Assembly (NCBI GenBank): GCA_945948185.1
Contig: CAMFAL010000012.1
Location: forward strand, 1 to 36,295
Direction of reading: 5' to 3'
Length of the DNA stretch: 36,295 nucleotides
From: an uncultured Clostridia bacterium
GTDB lineage: Bacteria; Bacillota; Clostridia; Oscillospirales; Oscillospiraceae
The notes beneath the pieces were generated by a model. That model made no database searches and was not told where the DNA came from. It saw only the letters and a list, made by a program, of their open reading frames with translations. Shown piece by piece: positions 1 through 7,045 of this stretch; within the stretch, counting starts at the first letter, position 1, and every line of letters starts with the position of its first letter. The position numbers were made by a program, and so were the translations under genes.

Positions 1-724
1 CGGCGTCCAGCACCTGCTGGATGCGGTGGACGTTGGAGGCGAAGGTGGTGACGATAATGCGCTCGTCGCAGTTCTGGAACTGGCGGGCAAAGGTGGCGCC
101 CACCGTTTTTTCCGAGGGGGTGAAGCCGGGACGCTCCACGTTGGTGGAGTCGGCGCACAGGGCCAGGACCCCCTCCTTGCCCAGCTCGCCCAGGCGGGCC
201 AGGTCGATCACCTCTCCGTCGATGGGGGTGGAGTCGATCTTGAAGTCGCCGGTGTGGACCACGGTGCCCAGGTGGGTGTGGATGGCGAAGGCCACGGAGT
301 CGGCGATGGAGTGGTTCACGTGGATGAACTCCACGGTGAACTTGCCGGCCCGGACGGACTTGCCGGGCTCCACGGTGATGAGCTTGGTGCTCTTCGTCAG
401 CTGGTGCTCCTCCAGCTTCAGCTTGATGAGGCCGGCGGTGAAGCGGGTGCAGTAGATGGGCATGTTCACCTGCTTCAGCACGTAGGGGATGGCTCCCACG
501 TGGTCCTCGTGCCCGTGGGTGATGAAGAGGCCGCGGATACGGGCGCGGTTCTTGATGAGGTAGCTGACATCAGGGATGATGCTGTCGATGCCGTACATGT
601 CGTCCCCGGGGAAGGCCATGCCGCAGTCCACCACGATGATCTCACCGCCAAACTCGTAGGCGGTCATGTTTTTGCCGATCTCGTTGAGACCGCCCAGGGG
701 GATGATCTTCAATTTTTCTGCCAT
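1..724 (-). CDS. rnj: Ribonuclease J, N-terminal part (cut by window edge)
   Basis: This is a metallo-beta-lactamase/beta-CASP family ribonuclease that acts in mRNA decay and RNA maturation in Firmicutes, with endonuclease and 5'-3' exonuclease activity. About 241 residues are visible, starting MAEKLKIIPLGGLNEIGKNM. The zinc-binding signature HGHEDH lies at residues 70-75, and the later metal-ligand strand has HTGDFKID. The start ATG (724-722) is preceded by AGGAG about 7 nt upstream. The C-terminal beta-CASP and dimerisation parts lie outside the window. The gene is divergent from the LacI regulator. B. subtilis has two paralogues (J1, J2); which one this matches cannot be decided here. The family call is secure. 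Confidence 0.95.
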   Translation of the reverse strand, partial: MAEKLKIIPLGGLNEIGKNMTAYEFGGEIIVVDCGMAFPGDDMYGIDSIIPDVSYLIKNRARIRGLFITHGHEDHVGAIPYVLKQVNMPIYCTRFTAGLIKLKLEEHQLTKSTKLITVEPGKSVRAGKFTVEFIHVNHSIADSVAFAIHTHLGTVVHTGDFKIDSTPIDGEVIDLARLGELGKEGVLALCADSTNVERPGFTPSEKTVGATFARQFQNCDERIIVTTFASNVHRIQQVLDA

Positions 725-986
725 AGATATGAAAACTCCTTTTTCAATTACAGAATATGTAGGCTCCATATCTCCGGTTCTCCGGGCATGACAAGAAAAC
801 GTGCGAAAATGGGCACGCTAAATAGAGACGCCCGTCGTCCGTACGGCCCCGTTTCGCCGCCGGAGGTCTGGTCACGTCATGCCAGTGGAGGTATGGAACT
901 GTCGTTTATTTTTGACCGGCAGGACCCCGTCCTCCGGAAAAATACAAGAAAAACAGCGGGAGAGCCTGGCTCTCCGTCGCCTAACC
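725..986 (-). promoter_or_regulatory. Long structured 5' leader of RNase J
   Basis: This 260-bp stretch has no supported gene. Read on the minus strand from the predicted start it holds a tight hairpin (GGAGAGC/GCTCTCC, 959-975) followed a few bases later by a T-rich run (plus-strand A-run about 945-955), which resembles an attenuator. A second GC-rich pairing (AGGAC/GTCCT) lies near 925-935. An in-frame plus-strand reading is only the antisense shadow of RNase J running onward. A regulatory role is inferred from length and structure only. Confidence 0.35.
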
Positions 987-992
987 TGGTAT

Positions 993-1001
993 AGTATACC
1001 A
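993..1001 (-). promoter_or_regulatory. Extended -10 promoter for RNase J
   Basis: On the minus strand TGG-TATACT forms an extended -10 element. No good -35 hexamer sits at the standard distance. Transcription would start near 986 and give an untranslated leader of about 260 nt. The site lies inside the near-palindrome GGTATAGTATACC (988-1000). Confidence 0.5.
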
Positions 1002-1013
1002 CAGGAAACCGGG

Positions 1014-1025
1014 TTTGTATACAAA
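1014..1025. promoter_or_regulatory. 12-bp perfect palindrome between divergent promoters
   Basis: TTTGTATACAAA is a perfect palindrome between the RNase J promoter and the LacI-type promoter. It could be an operator, but nothing ties it to a particular regulator. Confidence 0.3.
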
Positions 1026-1118
1026 AATTTTGCATTATGGTAAACTTGTCCTCTGAGGGTACGGAAGCTGAGGGGCGTTTTCTACAAAAAACCAGAAAAA
1101 ATTCCGCCGGGCTGTGAA

Positions 1119-1146
1119 TTGACTTTCCCGGTGGAACTGCTATGAT
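1119..1146 (+). promoter_or_regulatory. Sigma-A promoter of the LacI-type gene
   Basis: TTGACT (1119-1124) and TATGAT (1141-1146) are separated by 16 bp. The predicted start is about 30 nt upstream of the regulator's ATG. Confidence 0.7.
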
Positions 1147-1148
1147 AT

Positions 1149-1163
1149 GTACAGGATGTGTAC
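1149..1163. promoter_or_regulatory. Putative autoregulatory operator
   Basis: GTACA-GGATG-TGTAC is a perfect 5-bp inverted repeat with a 5-bp centre. It begins 3 bp after the -10 box, covering the transcription start of the LacI-type gene. The position suits repression by its own product. Classical LacI operators have a CG at the centre, which is absent here, so the assignment is tentative. Confidence 0.35.
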
Positions 1164-1184
1164 GTTAACAGGGAGGGGGAGCCT

Positions 1185-2219
1185 ATGAGAGCCACCATTA
1201 AAATGATCGCGGAAAAAGCCGGCGTGTCCATCGGCACGGTGGACCGGGTGCTCCACGACCGGCCCTACGTGAAGGCGGAGGTGCGGGAGCGTATCCTGCG
1301 GGTCATGGAGGAACTGGACTACCACCCCAACCGCATGGCCAGCGCCCTGGCCCTCAGCGGCACGCCCCGGCACCTGGCGGTGATTCAGCCGGTATGGGCG
1401 GGCTATGTATATGAGGAGATGGCCGCCGGCGTGGCTCGCTTCCTGGAGGAGCGCCGGGATTTCAACGTCTCTGTGGAGGTGCTGGAGTACCCTCAGGAGG
1501 ACGTGGGGACCTGCCTGCGGCAGATGGAGGAAGCGGTGCGGGGCGGCGCTCAGGCCATCGCCCTCTGCGCCACGGACTGCCTGGAGATCCGGGAAAAGCT
1601 GGCGGAGCTGTCCGGGCGGCAGGTGCCGGTGGTGACCTTCAACTCGGACATTCCGGCGGGTGACCGGATGTGCTACGTAGGGGAGGACGCCCACCACGCC
1701 GGCCGTGTGGCGGGGGACATCGCCTTCAAATTCCTGCGGCCGGGGGACCATCCCCTGGTGGTCTATGCCGGCCCCTCCTACGCCGGCCACAAGGCCCGGA
1801 CCGAGGGCTTTCTGGAGCGGCTGGGAGAACTGGGCTTTGACTGCCGCGATTGCCGGGTGGAGGCCACCCACAACGACTATGACGAGACCTACGCCGCCGT
1901 GAAGCAGGCTCTGCAGGACCCGGCCCTGACCTATATCTACATGGCCAACCGCAGCGTCCCCGCCTGCGTCCAGGCCATTGAGGACCGCGGCGCCGCCGGA
2001 CGGGTGCGGGTCCTGGCCCACGACAGCAACCCCCTGGTGGGGCAGTTCCTGCGGGAGGGAAAGGTGGATTTCACCATCGACCAGGACCTAGCCTACCAGA
2101 GCTATCAGGCACTGACGCTGCTGCTCCACTTCCTGGCAGAGCACAAGCTGCCGGAGCAGGAGCGGTTCTGCCCGCCCAGCCCCATCCTCAGCGCGGAGTT
2201 GGTGCCGGATACCAAATGA
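1185..2219 (+). CDS. LacI-family transcriptional regulator
   Basis: This is a cytoplasmic DNA-binding regulator of 344 residues. The N-terminal LacI helix-turn-helix (about residues 5-50) is visible in KMIAEKAGVSIGTVDRVLHD followed by the hinge-type DYHPNRMASALA. The rest is a periplasmic-binding-protein-like ligand domain that normally senses a sugar or related small molecule. An upstream in-frame ATG (1158) exists, but the ATG at 1185 follows the strong ribosome site GGGAGGGGG and gives the usual LacI N-terminus. The neighbour downstream is an MFS exporter, and a terminator-like hairpin separates them. The effector is unknown. Control of its own promoter is suggested by the palindrome at 1149-1163. 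Confidence 0.9.
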   Translation: MRATIKMIAEKAGVSIGTVDRVLHDRPYVKAEVRERILRVMEELDYHPNRMASALALSGTPRHLAVIQPVWAGYVYEEMAAGVARFLEERRDFNVSVEVLEYPQEDVGTCLRQMEEAVRGGAQAIALCATDCLEIREKLAELSGRQVPVVTFNSDIPAGDRMCYVGEDAHHAGRVAGDIAFKFLRPGDHPLVVYAGPSYAGHKARTEGFLERLGELGFDCRDCRVEATHNDYDETYAAVKQALQDPALTYIYMANRSVPACVQAIEDRGAAGRVRVLAHDSNPLVGQFLREGKVDFTIDQDLAYQSYQALTLLLHFLAEHKLPEQERFCPPSPILSAELVPDTK

Positions 2220-2230
2220 ATGACTGACAA

Positions 2231-2257
2231 ATGGGGGACGCCGGGTCCCTCATTTCT
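2231..2257 (+). terminator. Probable intrinsic terminator after the LacI-type gene
   Basis: ATGGGGGAC (2231-2239) pairs with GTCCCTCAT (2245-2253) with one wobble, and a short T-rich tail (TTTCTC) follows. The U-tract is weak, so read-through into the MFS gene is possible. Confidence 0.5.
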
Positions 2258-2301
2258 CCAGGGAAATGTGTGTGCGGACACAGAAAGGAAGTGGGCGTGT
2301 T

Positions 2302-3495
2302 ATGAAACGAAACAGCGCCGTTACGGCATCCACGCTGGCCCTTATGGGGCTGGGCTTTGCCCTGGGCGCCTGCGAATATGTGGTGGTGGTCATCCTGCCG
2401 GACATCGCGGAGGGCCTGGGAGCCTCTCTGGGGGCCGCCGGGAAGCTGGTGGGGGTCTTTGCCGCCGGGTACGCCATCGGCACCCCCGTTGTCACGGCTG
2501 CCACGGGGCGGCTGCCACGGTTCCGGCTGTTGATGACCCTGCTGGGGCTGTTCATCGCCGTCAACGCCGTCAGCATGCTGGCCCCCGGCCTGGGGGTGCT
2601 GTATGTCTCCCGGGCCCTGGCGGCGGTGCTGACCGGCACCCTGACGGCGGTGGCCTTCCTGTTTGTCCAGGAGGTGGCTCCCCCGGAGCACACCGCCCGG
2701 GCAATCGCCATGGTGTACACCGGCATGTCCCTGGCCACGGTGGTGGGGAACCCCCTGAACAAGACCCTCAGCGCCGCCTTCGGCTGGCGGGCGCCCTTTG
2801 CGGTAATCCTCATCGCGGGTGTCATTCTGCTGCCGGTGCTGGCCCGGGTTCTGCCCCACACCGGCGCCGTGGAGGGCGCCCAGACCGGCTTCTGCCGCCA
2901 GTTCACGGTGCTGCGGGACCCCCGCTATTCCCTGTGCGTGCTCATGACCATCTGCTGCTACGCCGCCACCTACGTGGTCTACACCTATGTCACCCCCATC
3001 CTGACGGAGGTGCTGGGGGTGGGGGAGACCCTCATCAGCCCCCTGCTGATGGCCGTGGGCGTCTGCTGCATGTGCAGCAACCTGCTGGCGGGCTGGCTGG
3101 GCACCCGGGGCGACGTGAAGCGGACGCCGGTGGTGCTGGCCCTCCAGACCGGGCTGTTCCTGGCCATGCCGCTGCTGCTGGGCAGCCGCTGGACGGGCTT
3201 GCCGGCGGTGTTCGCCATGTGCCTGCTGATGTATCTGCTGAGCACCCCGGTCCAGTACCACGCCTCCGCCCTGGCGGAGACGGAGCACCCCTATGCCGTC
3301 AGCCTCTGCGCGTCGACCCTGTCCGTGGCGGGCAACATCGGCATTGCACTGGGGTCCTTCGCCAGCAGCGGCCTCCAGGAGGTTCTGGGCCTGCGGCCCC
3401 TGGGCTTTCCGGCGGCGGCCTTCGCCCTGGCGGCGCTGGTGTTGAACCTGGCGCTGGCGGCTGCGATGAAAAAAGCGCCCCGGAAGGGCGTGTAG
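2302..3495 (+). CDS. MFS transporter, AraJ/DHA1-type efflux permease
   Basis: This is a 397-residue inner-membrane protein with about 12 hydrophobic segments spread over its length, the size and pattern of DHA1 drug or sugar efflux permeases. Near the N-terminus, GVFAAGYAIGTPVVTAATGR matches the loop between helices 2 and 3 of this family, where a basic residue ends the loop. The start ATG at 2302 follows AGGAAG with a spacer of roughly 10 nt. An upstream in-frame start (2266) lacks a better ribosome site. The gene sits just after the LacI-type regulator and may be controlled by it. The substrate cannot be read from the sequence. Confidence 0.85.
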   Translation: MKRNSAVTASTLALMGLGFALGACEYVVVVILPDIAEGLGASLGAAGKLVGVFAAGYAIGTPVVTAATGRLPRFRLLMTLLGLFIAVNAVSMLAPGLGVLYVSRALAAVLTGTLTAVAFLFVQEVAPPEHTARAIAMVYTGMSLATVVGNPLNKTLSAAFGWRAPFAVILIAGVILLPVLARVLPHTGAVEGAQTGFCRQFTVLRDPRYSLCVLMTICCYAATYVVYTYVTPILTEVLGVGETLISPLLMAVGVCCMCSNLLAGWLGTRGDVKRTPVVLALQTGLFLAMPLLLGSRWTGLPAVFAMCLLMYLLSTPVQYHASALAETEHPYAVSLCASTLSVAGNIGIALGSFASSGLQEVLGLRPLGFPAAAFALAALVLNLALAAAMKKAPRKGV

Positions 3496-3549
3496 GGGCG
3501 GATACCAACCGCCCGCTGGGGTCCCGCCCGCGGGAGCGCGGGAATTGCG
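3496..3549. repeat. GC-rich hairpins between the MFS stop and repeat copy A
   Basis: GGGCGG/CCGCCC around ATACCAA forms a stem-loop directly after the MFS stop codon, and further CCCGC/GCGGG pairings follow. A related GC-rich tail with a shared GGGGCGCAATTCCCGCGC string follows repeat copy D, so this may be a variable outer part of that repeat. No gene is supported. Confidence 0.4.
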
Positions 3550-3993
3550 CCCCCCATTCTTTTTCGGCTTGCCGAAAAAGAACCCTCCAGAGGGGCTTCT
3601 CTTGCCGCTACGCGGCAATTCACCTTCTGCGCCGTGCACGGTGGAAGAAAAAGGCGCTTGGGCGGATCAACTTGACACCTTCGTGTCAAGTTGACCGCAA
3701 TACGGGAGTCGCCGTAGCCGGTGCGGTACCGACTTGCGGGCTTGTACCGGGTGCGCCACACCCCGGAAAAACAGAGAAGTGCTTCCCCGCGTTTGGGGGC
3801 GTGTGTGCGGCTTTCGCCCGCCCCGGGGGGGGAATCCAAAGGGGAGGGGCCGCAGCCCCCCCCCTTTTTGTGTCGTTAGGGGGTGTGGGGGCGAATCGAA
3901 ACGCCCCCACGTTTCTGGAAGGGGGTCAAGGGGGAGGTGTCTTTGCGCCAAAGACATCTCCCCCCTGGTTCCCCACTCCCCCGGCGGGGGAGT
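3550..3993 (-). repeat. Modular palindromic repeat, copy A (type II 3' module)
   Basis: This is a 444-bp element in reverse orientation. In element order, from high to low coordinates, it has a leading hairpin ACTCCCC/GGGGAGT (3993-3975), the conserved 35-nt hairpin (3930-3964), a GTGGGGGCG/CGCCCCCAC hairpin, a long GC palindrome (about 3838-3869), and the 12-bp dyad TCAACTTGACAC/GTGTCAAGTTGA (3667-3694). The 3' module includes TTGCCGC/GCGGCAA and a TTCTTTTTCGGC hairpin ending in GGGGGG. The 3' module matches copy D and differs from copies B and C by an extra segment of about 45 bp. It fills most of the gap between the MFS gene and gdpP. No reading frame is conserved among copies. Confidence 0.85.
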
Positions 3994-4001
3994 ATTTTTT
4001 T
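3975..4001 (+). terminator. Intrinsic terminator on the plus strand at the edge of copy A
   Basis: ACTCCCC and GGGGAGT form a 7-bp stem followed by ATTTTTTT. Read on the plus strand this is a good terminator for MFS transcripts. It is also the leading hairpin of repeat copy A read in reverse. Confidence 0.65.
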
Positions 4002-4009
4002 CTTTTCCA

Positions 4010-4038
4010 TTGCACATTTTTGACGGGAATGATATACT
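4010..4038 (+). promoter_or_regulatory. Promoter of the gdpP-rplI block
   Basis: TTGCAC (4010-4015) and TATACT (4033-4038) are 17 bp apart, immediately after the terminator at 3975-4001 and about 35 bp before the gdpP start. Confidence 0.6.
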
Positions 4039-4077
4039 GTTAGAATCTATCAGTATGCGGTGAAAGGAGATTTCGCC

Positions 4078-6072
4078 ATGAATCACAACAAACTCTCCCG
4101 TCTGCTGGAACCCAATCTGAAGCTGTACTTCCTCTGCCTGGCGGTGTTCGTCTTGGCGGCCGTTACCGTCAGCATCCCCCTGGCGGTGGTGGAGGGTGTC
4201 GCCGCAGTGGCCCTGTACCTCTATTTTTCCCAGAACAACAAGAAGCGCCGCCAGAGCGTTTTGCAGTATATCGACAGCGTCACCGGCAGCGTGGATACCG
4301 CCAGCAAATCCACCCTCATCAATTCCCCCCTGCCCATTATGGTGTTCCGCCCGGACACCGGCGAGGTCATCTGGAGCAACGAGAATTTCCTCCAGCTGGC
4401 CGGGGTGCGGGAGCATCTGTTCGAAATGCGGGTGGAGGACGCCGTGCCGGAATTCCCGGTCCAGTGGCTGCTGGAGGGCAAGCAGGAGTGCCCCAACCGG
4501 GTCTTTATGAACAACCGGCGCTTCCGGGTCTACGGCAGCCTGGTGCGGGCCAAGGGCCGGGGCGGAGAGCAGAATCTGGTGGCCACCACCTACTGGGTGG
4601 ACACCACCGACGCTGATGAGCTGCTGGAGACCTACACCGCCACCCGCCCGGTGCTGGCTGTTCTGATGCTGGACAACTACGAGGACCTGATGAAGGCCTG
4701 CGCCGACACCCAGCGCAGCGCCGTCCTGGCCCAGATCGACGAGAAGCTGGGCGCCTGGGCCTCCGCCGGAGAGGGCCTGCTGCTGAAAACGGAGCGGGAC
4801 CGCTACCTGTTCATCTTCGAGGAGCAGCACTACGAGCACTTCGTGGAGGAGAAATTCTCCATCCTGGACGCCATCCGGGCTATCAAGGTGGGCGAGGGCG
4901 TCCACCCCACGCTGTCCATCGGCATGGGCAAGGACGTGGACAGCTTCCCGGAGCTTTATAAAAACGCCTCGCTGTCCCTGGAGATGGCCCTCAGCCGGGG
5001 CGGCGACCAGGCGGTGGTCCGCAACAAGGTGGACTTCGAGTTCTACGGCGGCCGGGCCAAGGCCACGGAAAAGCGCACCAAGGTGAAGTCCCGGGTCATG
5101 GCCAACGCCCTCAGCGAGCTGATGGCGGACGCCAGCGAGATCTACGTCATGGGTCACAGCTTCGCGGATATGGACGCCGTGGGCGCCGCCGCGGGTATCT
5201 GCTGCGCCGCCCGGAAGCGGGGCAAGCGGGCCCAGATCGTCATCGACCTGGAGCACAACGCCGCCCTGCCGGTGCTGAAAAAGCTGGGGGCCCTGCCGGA
5301 GTACAACGGCGTGTTCATCTCCGGCAGCGACGCCTTCGTGAAGATGCGCCCCGGCGCTCTGCTGGTGGTGGTGGACACCAACCGCCCCGACATGGTGGAG
5401 AGCCATCAGGTGCTGGAGGCCTGCAACCGGGTGGCGGTCATCGACCACCACCGACGGGCCGCCACGTACATTGAGAACGCCGCCTTCAGCTTCCACGAAC
5501 CCTACGCCTCCTCGGCGGCGGAGCTGGTGACGGAGCTGCTGCAATATCTGGTGGAGCCCGCTGACCTCCTGCGGGAGGAGGCGGAGGCCTTGCTGGCCGG
5601 CATCGTGCTGGACACCAAGCGCTTCACCCTCCGCACCGGCGGCCGCACCTTCGAGGCGGCGGCCTTCCTGCGGCGGGCCGGCGCCGACACGGCGGAGGTC
5701 CAGCGCCTGTTCCAGAACGACCTCAACGACATGGTCTCCCGCTACGACATCATCCGCCGGGCGGAGATGTACCGGGAGGACATCGCCCTGGCGGTGATCC
5801 CCCAGGACGGCGTGGACCGGGTGGCAGCGGCTCAGGCGGCCGATGAACTGCTGACCCTCAAGGGCGTGAAGGCGTCCTTCGTGATCTACCGCAACGGCGA
5901 CGACGTGCTCATGTCCGCACGCTCCCTGGGCGAGGTCAACGTCCAGGTGATTCTGGAGACTCTGGGCGGCGGCGGAAATTCCTCCCAGGCCGGCGGCCGG
6001 GTGGAGAACGGCGATATTCTGACGGTCCGCAGTCAGTTGACGGACGCCATCGACGCCTACTTTGAAAAATAA
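4078..6072 (+). CDS. gdpP: Cyclic-di-AMP phosphodiesterase GdpP (DHH/DHHA1)
   Basis: This is a 664-residue membrane enzyme that hydrolyses c-di-AMP to pApA. Two transmembrane segments lie at about residues 15-50, then a PAS-like region (about 80-175), a degenerate GGDEF-like region (about 185-325) and the DHH phosphodiesterase domain. Visible metal ligands include H360, D364/D366 in GHSFADMDAVG, D433 in VVDTNRPDM and DHH at 456-458. The C-terminal DHHA1 glycine motif is GGGGNSSQAGG near residue 635. The ATG at 4078 follows AAAGGAGA by 7 nt; an in-frame GTG at 4060 lies upstream of that site and is rejected. The gene order gdpP-rplI-dnaB is the one seen in Bacillus (yybT-rplI-dnaC). The protein probably tunes c-di-AMP level, and through it potassium and turgor control. 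Confidence 0.95.
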   Translation: MNHNKLSRLLEPNLKLYFLCLAVFVLAAVTVSIPLAVVEGVAAVALYLYFSQNNKKRRQSVLQYIDSVTGSVDTASKSTLINSPLPIMVFRPDTGEVIWSNENFLQLAGVREHLFEMRVEDAVPEFPVQWLLEGKQECPNRVFMNNRRFRVYGSLVRAKGRGGEQNLVATTYWVDTTDADELLETYTATRPVLAVLMLDNYEDLMKACADTQRSAVLAQIDEKLGAWASAGEGLLLKTERDRYLFIFEEQHYEHFVEEKFSILDAIRAIKVGEGVHPTLSIGMGKDVDSFPELYKNASLSLEMALSRGGDQAVVRNKVDFEFYGGRAKATEKRTKVKSRVMANALSELMADASEIYVMGHSFADMDAVGAAAGICCAARKRGKRAQIVIDLEHNAALPVLKKLGALPEYNGVFISGSDAFVKMRPGALLVVVDTNRPDMVESHQVLEACNRVAVIDHHRRAATYIENAAFSFHEPYASSAAELVTELLQYLVEPADLLREEAEALLAGIVLDTKRFTLRTGGRTFEAAAFLRRAGADTAEVQRLFQNDLNDMVSRYDIIRRAEMYREDIALAVIPQDGVDRVAAAQAADELLTLKGVKASFVIYRNGDDVLMSARSLGEVNVQVILETLGGGGNSSQAGGRVENGDILTVRSQLTDAIDAYFEK

Positions 6073-6105
6073 GAAACCATTGGTAATATAAAGGAGTAAC
6101 AAGCA

Positions 6106-6555
6106 ATGAAAGTCATTTTGCAGCAGGACGTGAAGGGCCAGGGCAAGAAGGGCCAGCTGGTGGAGGTCTCCGAGGGCTATGCCCGCAATTTCCTCCTGCC
6201 CAGGAAGCTGGCCATCCCCGCCACCACCGACGCCATCAACACCATGAACCTGAAGGAGAAGGCTAGGCGCGCCGAGGAGGCCCGCCAGAAGGCCGAGGCC
6301 GAGGCCACCGCCGAGAAGCTGAAGGAGTGCCAGGTGAAGCTGACCGCCAAGGCCGGCAACGGCGGCAAGCTCTTCGGCGCCGTCACCACCAAGGAGATCT
6401 CCGAGGGCCTGAAGAAGCAGTTCGACATCGATATCCCCAAGCAGAAGCTGGTGCTGGACGACCCCATCAAGGCCTTCGGCACCTACCAGGTCAAGGCCAA
6501 GCTGGGCTTTGAGGTGGTGGCCACCGTGTACGTGGCGGTCTACGAGGAGAAGTAA
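6106..6555 (+). CDS. rplI: Large ribosomal subunit protein bL9
   Basis: This is a 149-residue ribosomal protein binding 23S rRNA. The N-terminal L9 domain is clear ([20 protein letters not shown], then [13 protein letters not shown]), followed by the long connecting helix rich in Ala, Glu and Lys (about residues 40-75) and the C-terminal domain with [12 protein letters not shown]. The length is normal for the family. The start follows AAAGGAG about 8 nt upstream and lies 33 bp after gdpP, so the two genes are probably co-transcribed. Repeat copy B begins 5 nt after the stop codon. Confidence 0.97.
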   Translation: MKVILQQDVKGQGKKGQLVEVSEGYARNFLLPRKLAIPATTDAINTMNLKEKARRAEEARQKAEAEATAEKLKECQVKLTAKAGNGGKLFGAVTTKEISEGLKKQFDIDIPKQKLVLDDPIKAFGTYQVKAKLGFEVVATVYVAVYEEK

Positions 6556-6560
6556 GAATC

Positions 6561-7002
6561 CTCTCCCCTTCGGGAGAGACGGGGGGAGGGGGAGATGTCT
6601 TTGGCGCAAAGACACCTCCCCCTGCGACCCCCTCCAGAAACGTGGGGGCGTTTCGATTCCGCCCCCACACCCCCTAACGACACAAAGGGGCGGGGCTGCG
6701 GCCCCTCCCCGTTGGAAACCCCACCCCGGAGGGGTAGCGGCAGCGAAAAGGGGAGCAGGGACCATACGATGACCACCCCGAAAGCCGCACCCAAGCCCCC
6801 AGATGCGGGGAAGCAGTTCTCTGTTTCACCAGGGTATAGCGCACCCGGTACGGGCCTGCAGGTTTGCACCCACCGGCCACGACGACCCCGTGTTTGCGGT
6901 CAACTTGACACAAGTGTGTCAAGTTGATCCGCTTAGCGCCTTTTCCTTTGGACCGTGAACGGCCCGTTTCCTTTTCGGCGCTGACGAAAAGGAAATGGGG
7001 GG
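6561..7002 (+). repeat. Modular palindromic repeat, copy B (type I 3' module)
   Basis: This is a 442-bp element between rplI and dnaB. The leading hairpin is CTCTCCC/GGGAGAG (6561-6578), the 35-nt conserved hairpin is 6588-6622, and the GTGGGGGCG/CGCCCCCAC hairpin is 6642-6668. A partly decayed GC palindrome lies near 6684-6713. The dyad TCAACTTGACAC-AAGT-GTGTCAAGTTGA is 6900-6927. The 3' module is a TTTCCTTTTCG/CGAAAAGGAAA hairpin (6967-6995) ending in GGGGGG. No U-tract follows any hairpin, so an rplI transcript could run through into dnaB. The dnaB ribosome site lies 30 bp beyond the element. Confidence 0.88.
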
Positions 7003-7045
7003 TTCAGTATCCCCGCCCCCTGTCAGGGGGCAAAGGAGGACCACC

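Noticed and set aside
26-994. Plus-strand open frame of 322 codons over the RNase J region
   Set aside because: It is the complement of RNase J. The HGHEDH-bearing minus frame is clearly the real one.
6588-6622. The conserved 35-nt hairpin of the repeat as an ordinary intrinsic terminator
   Set aside because: It has a long stem but no U-tract after it in any copy; a C-run follows instead.
3667-6765. Minus-strand open frame of about 1030 codons across gdpP and rplI
   Set aside because: It is antisense to two certain genes, has low-complexity Gly/His/Leu/Val-rich sequence typical of high-GC shadow frames, and its ends lie inside repeats A and B.
6595-6927. Similar short open frames inside the repeat copies, on both strands
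   Set aside because: Their similarity follows from the DNA repeat itself. Single-base indels between copies (for example four against five C in the CGCCCCCAC arm of copy C) break any common frame, and no start signals are conserved.
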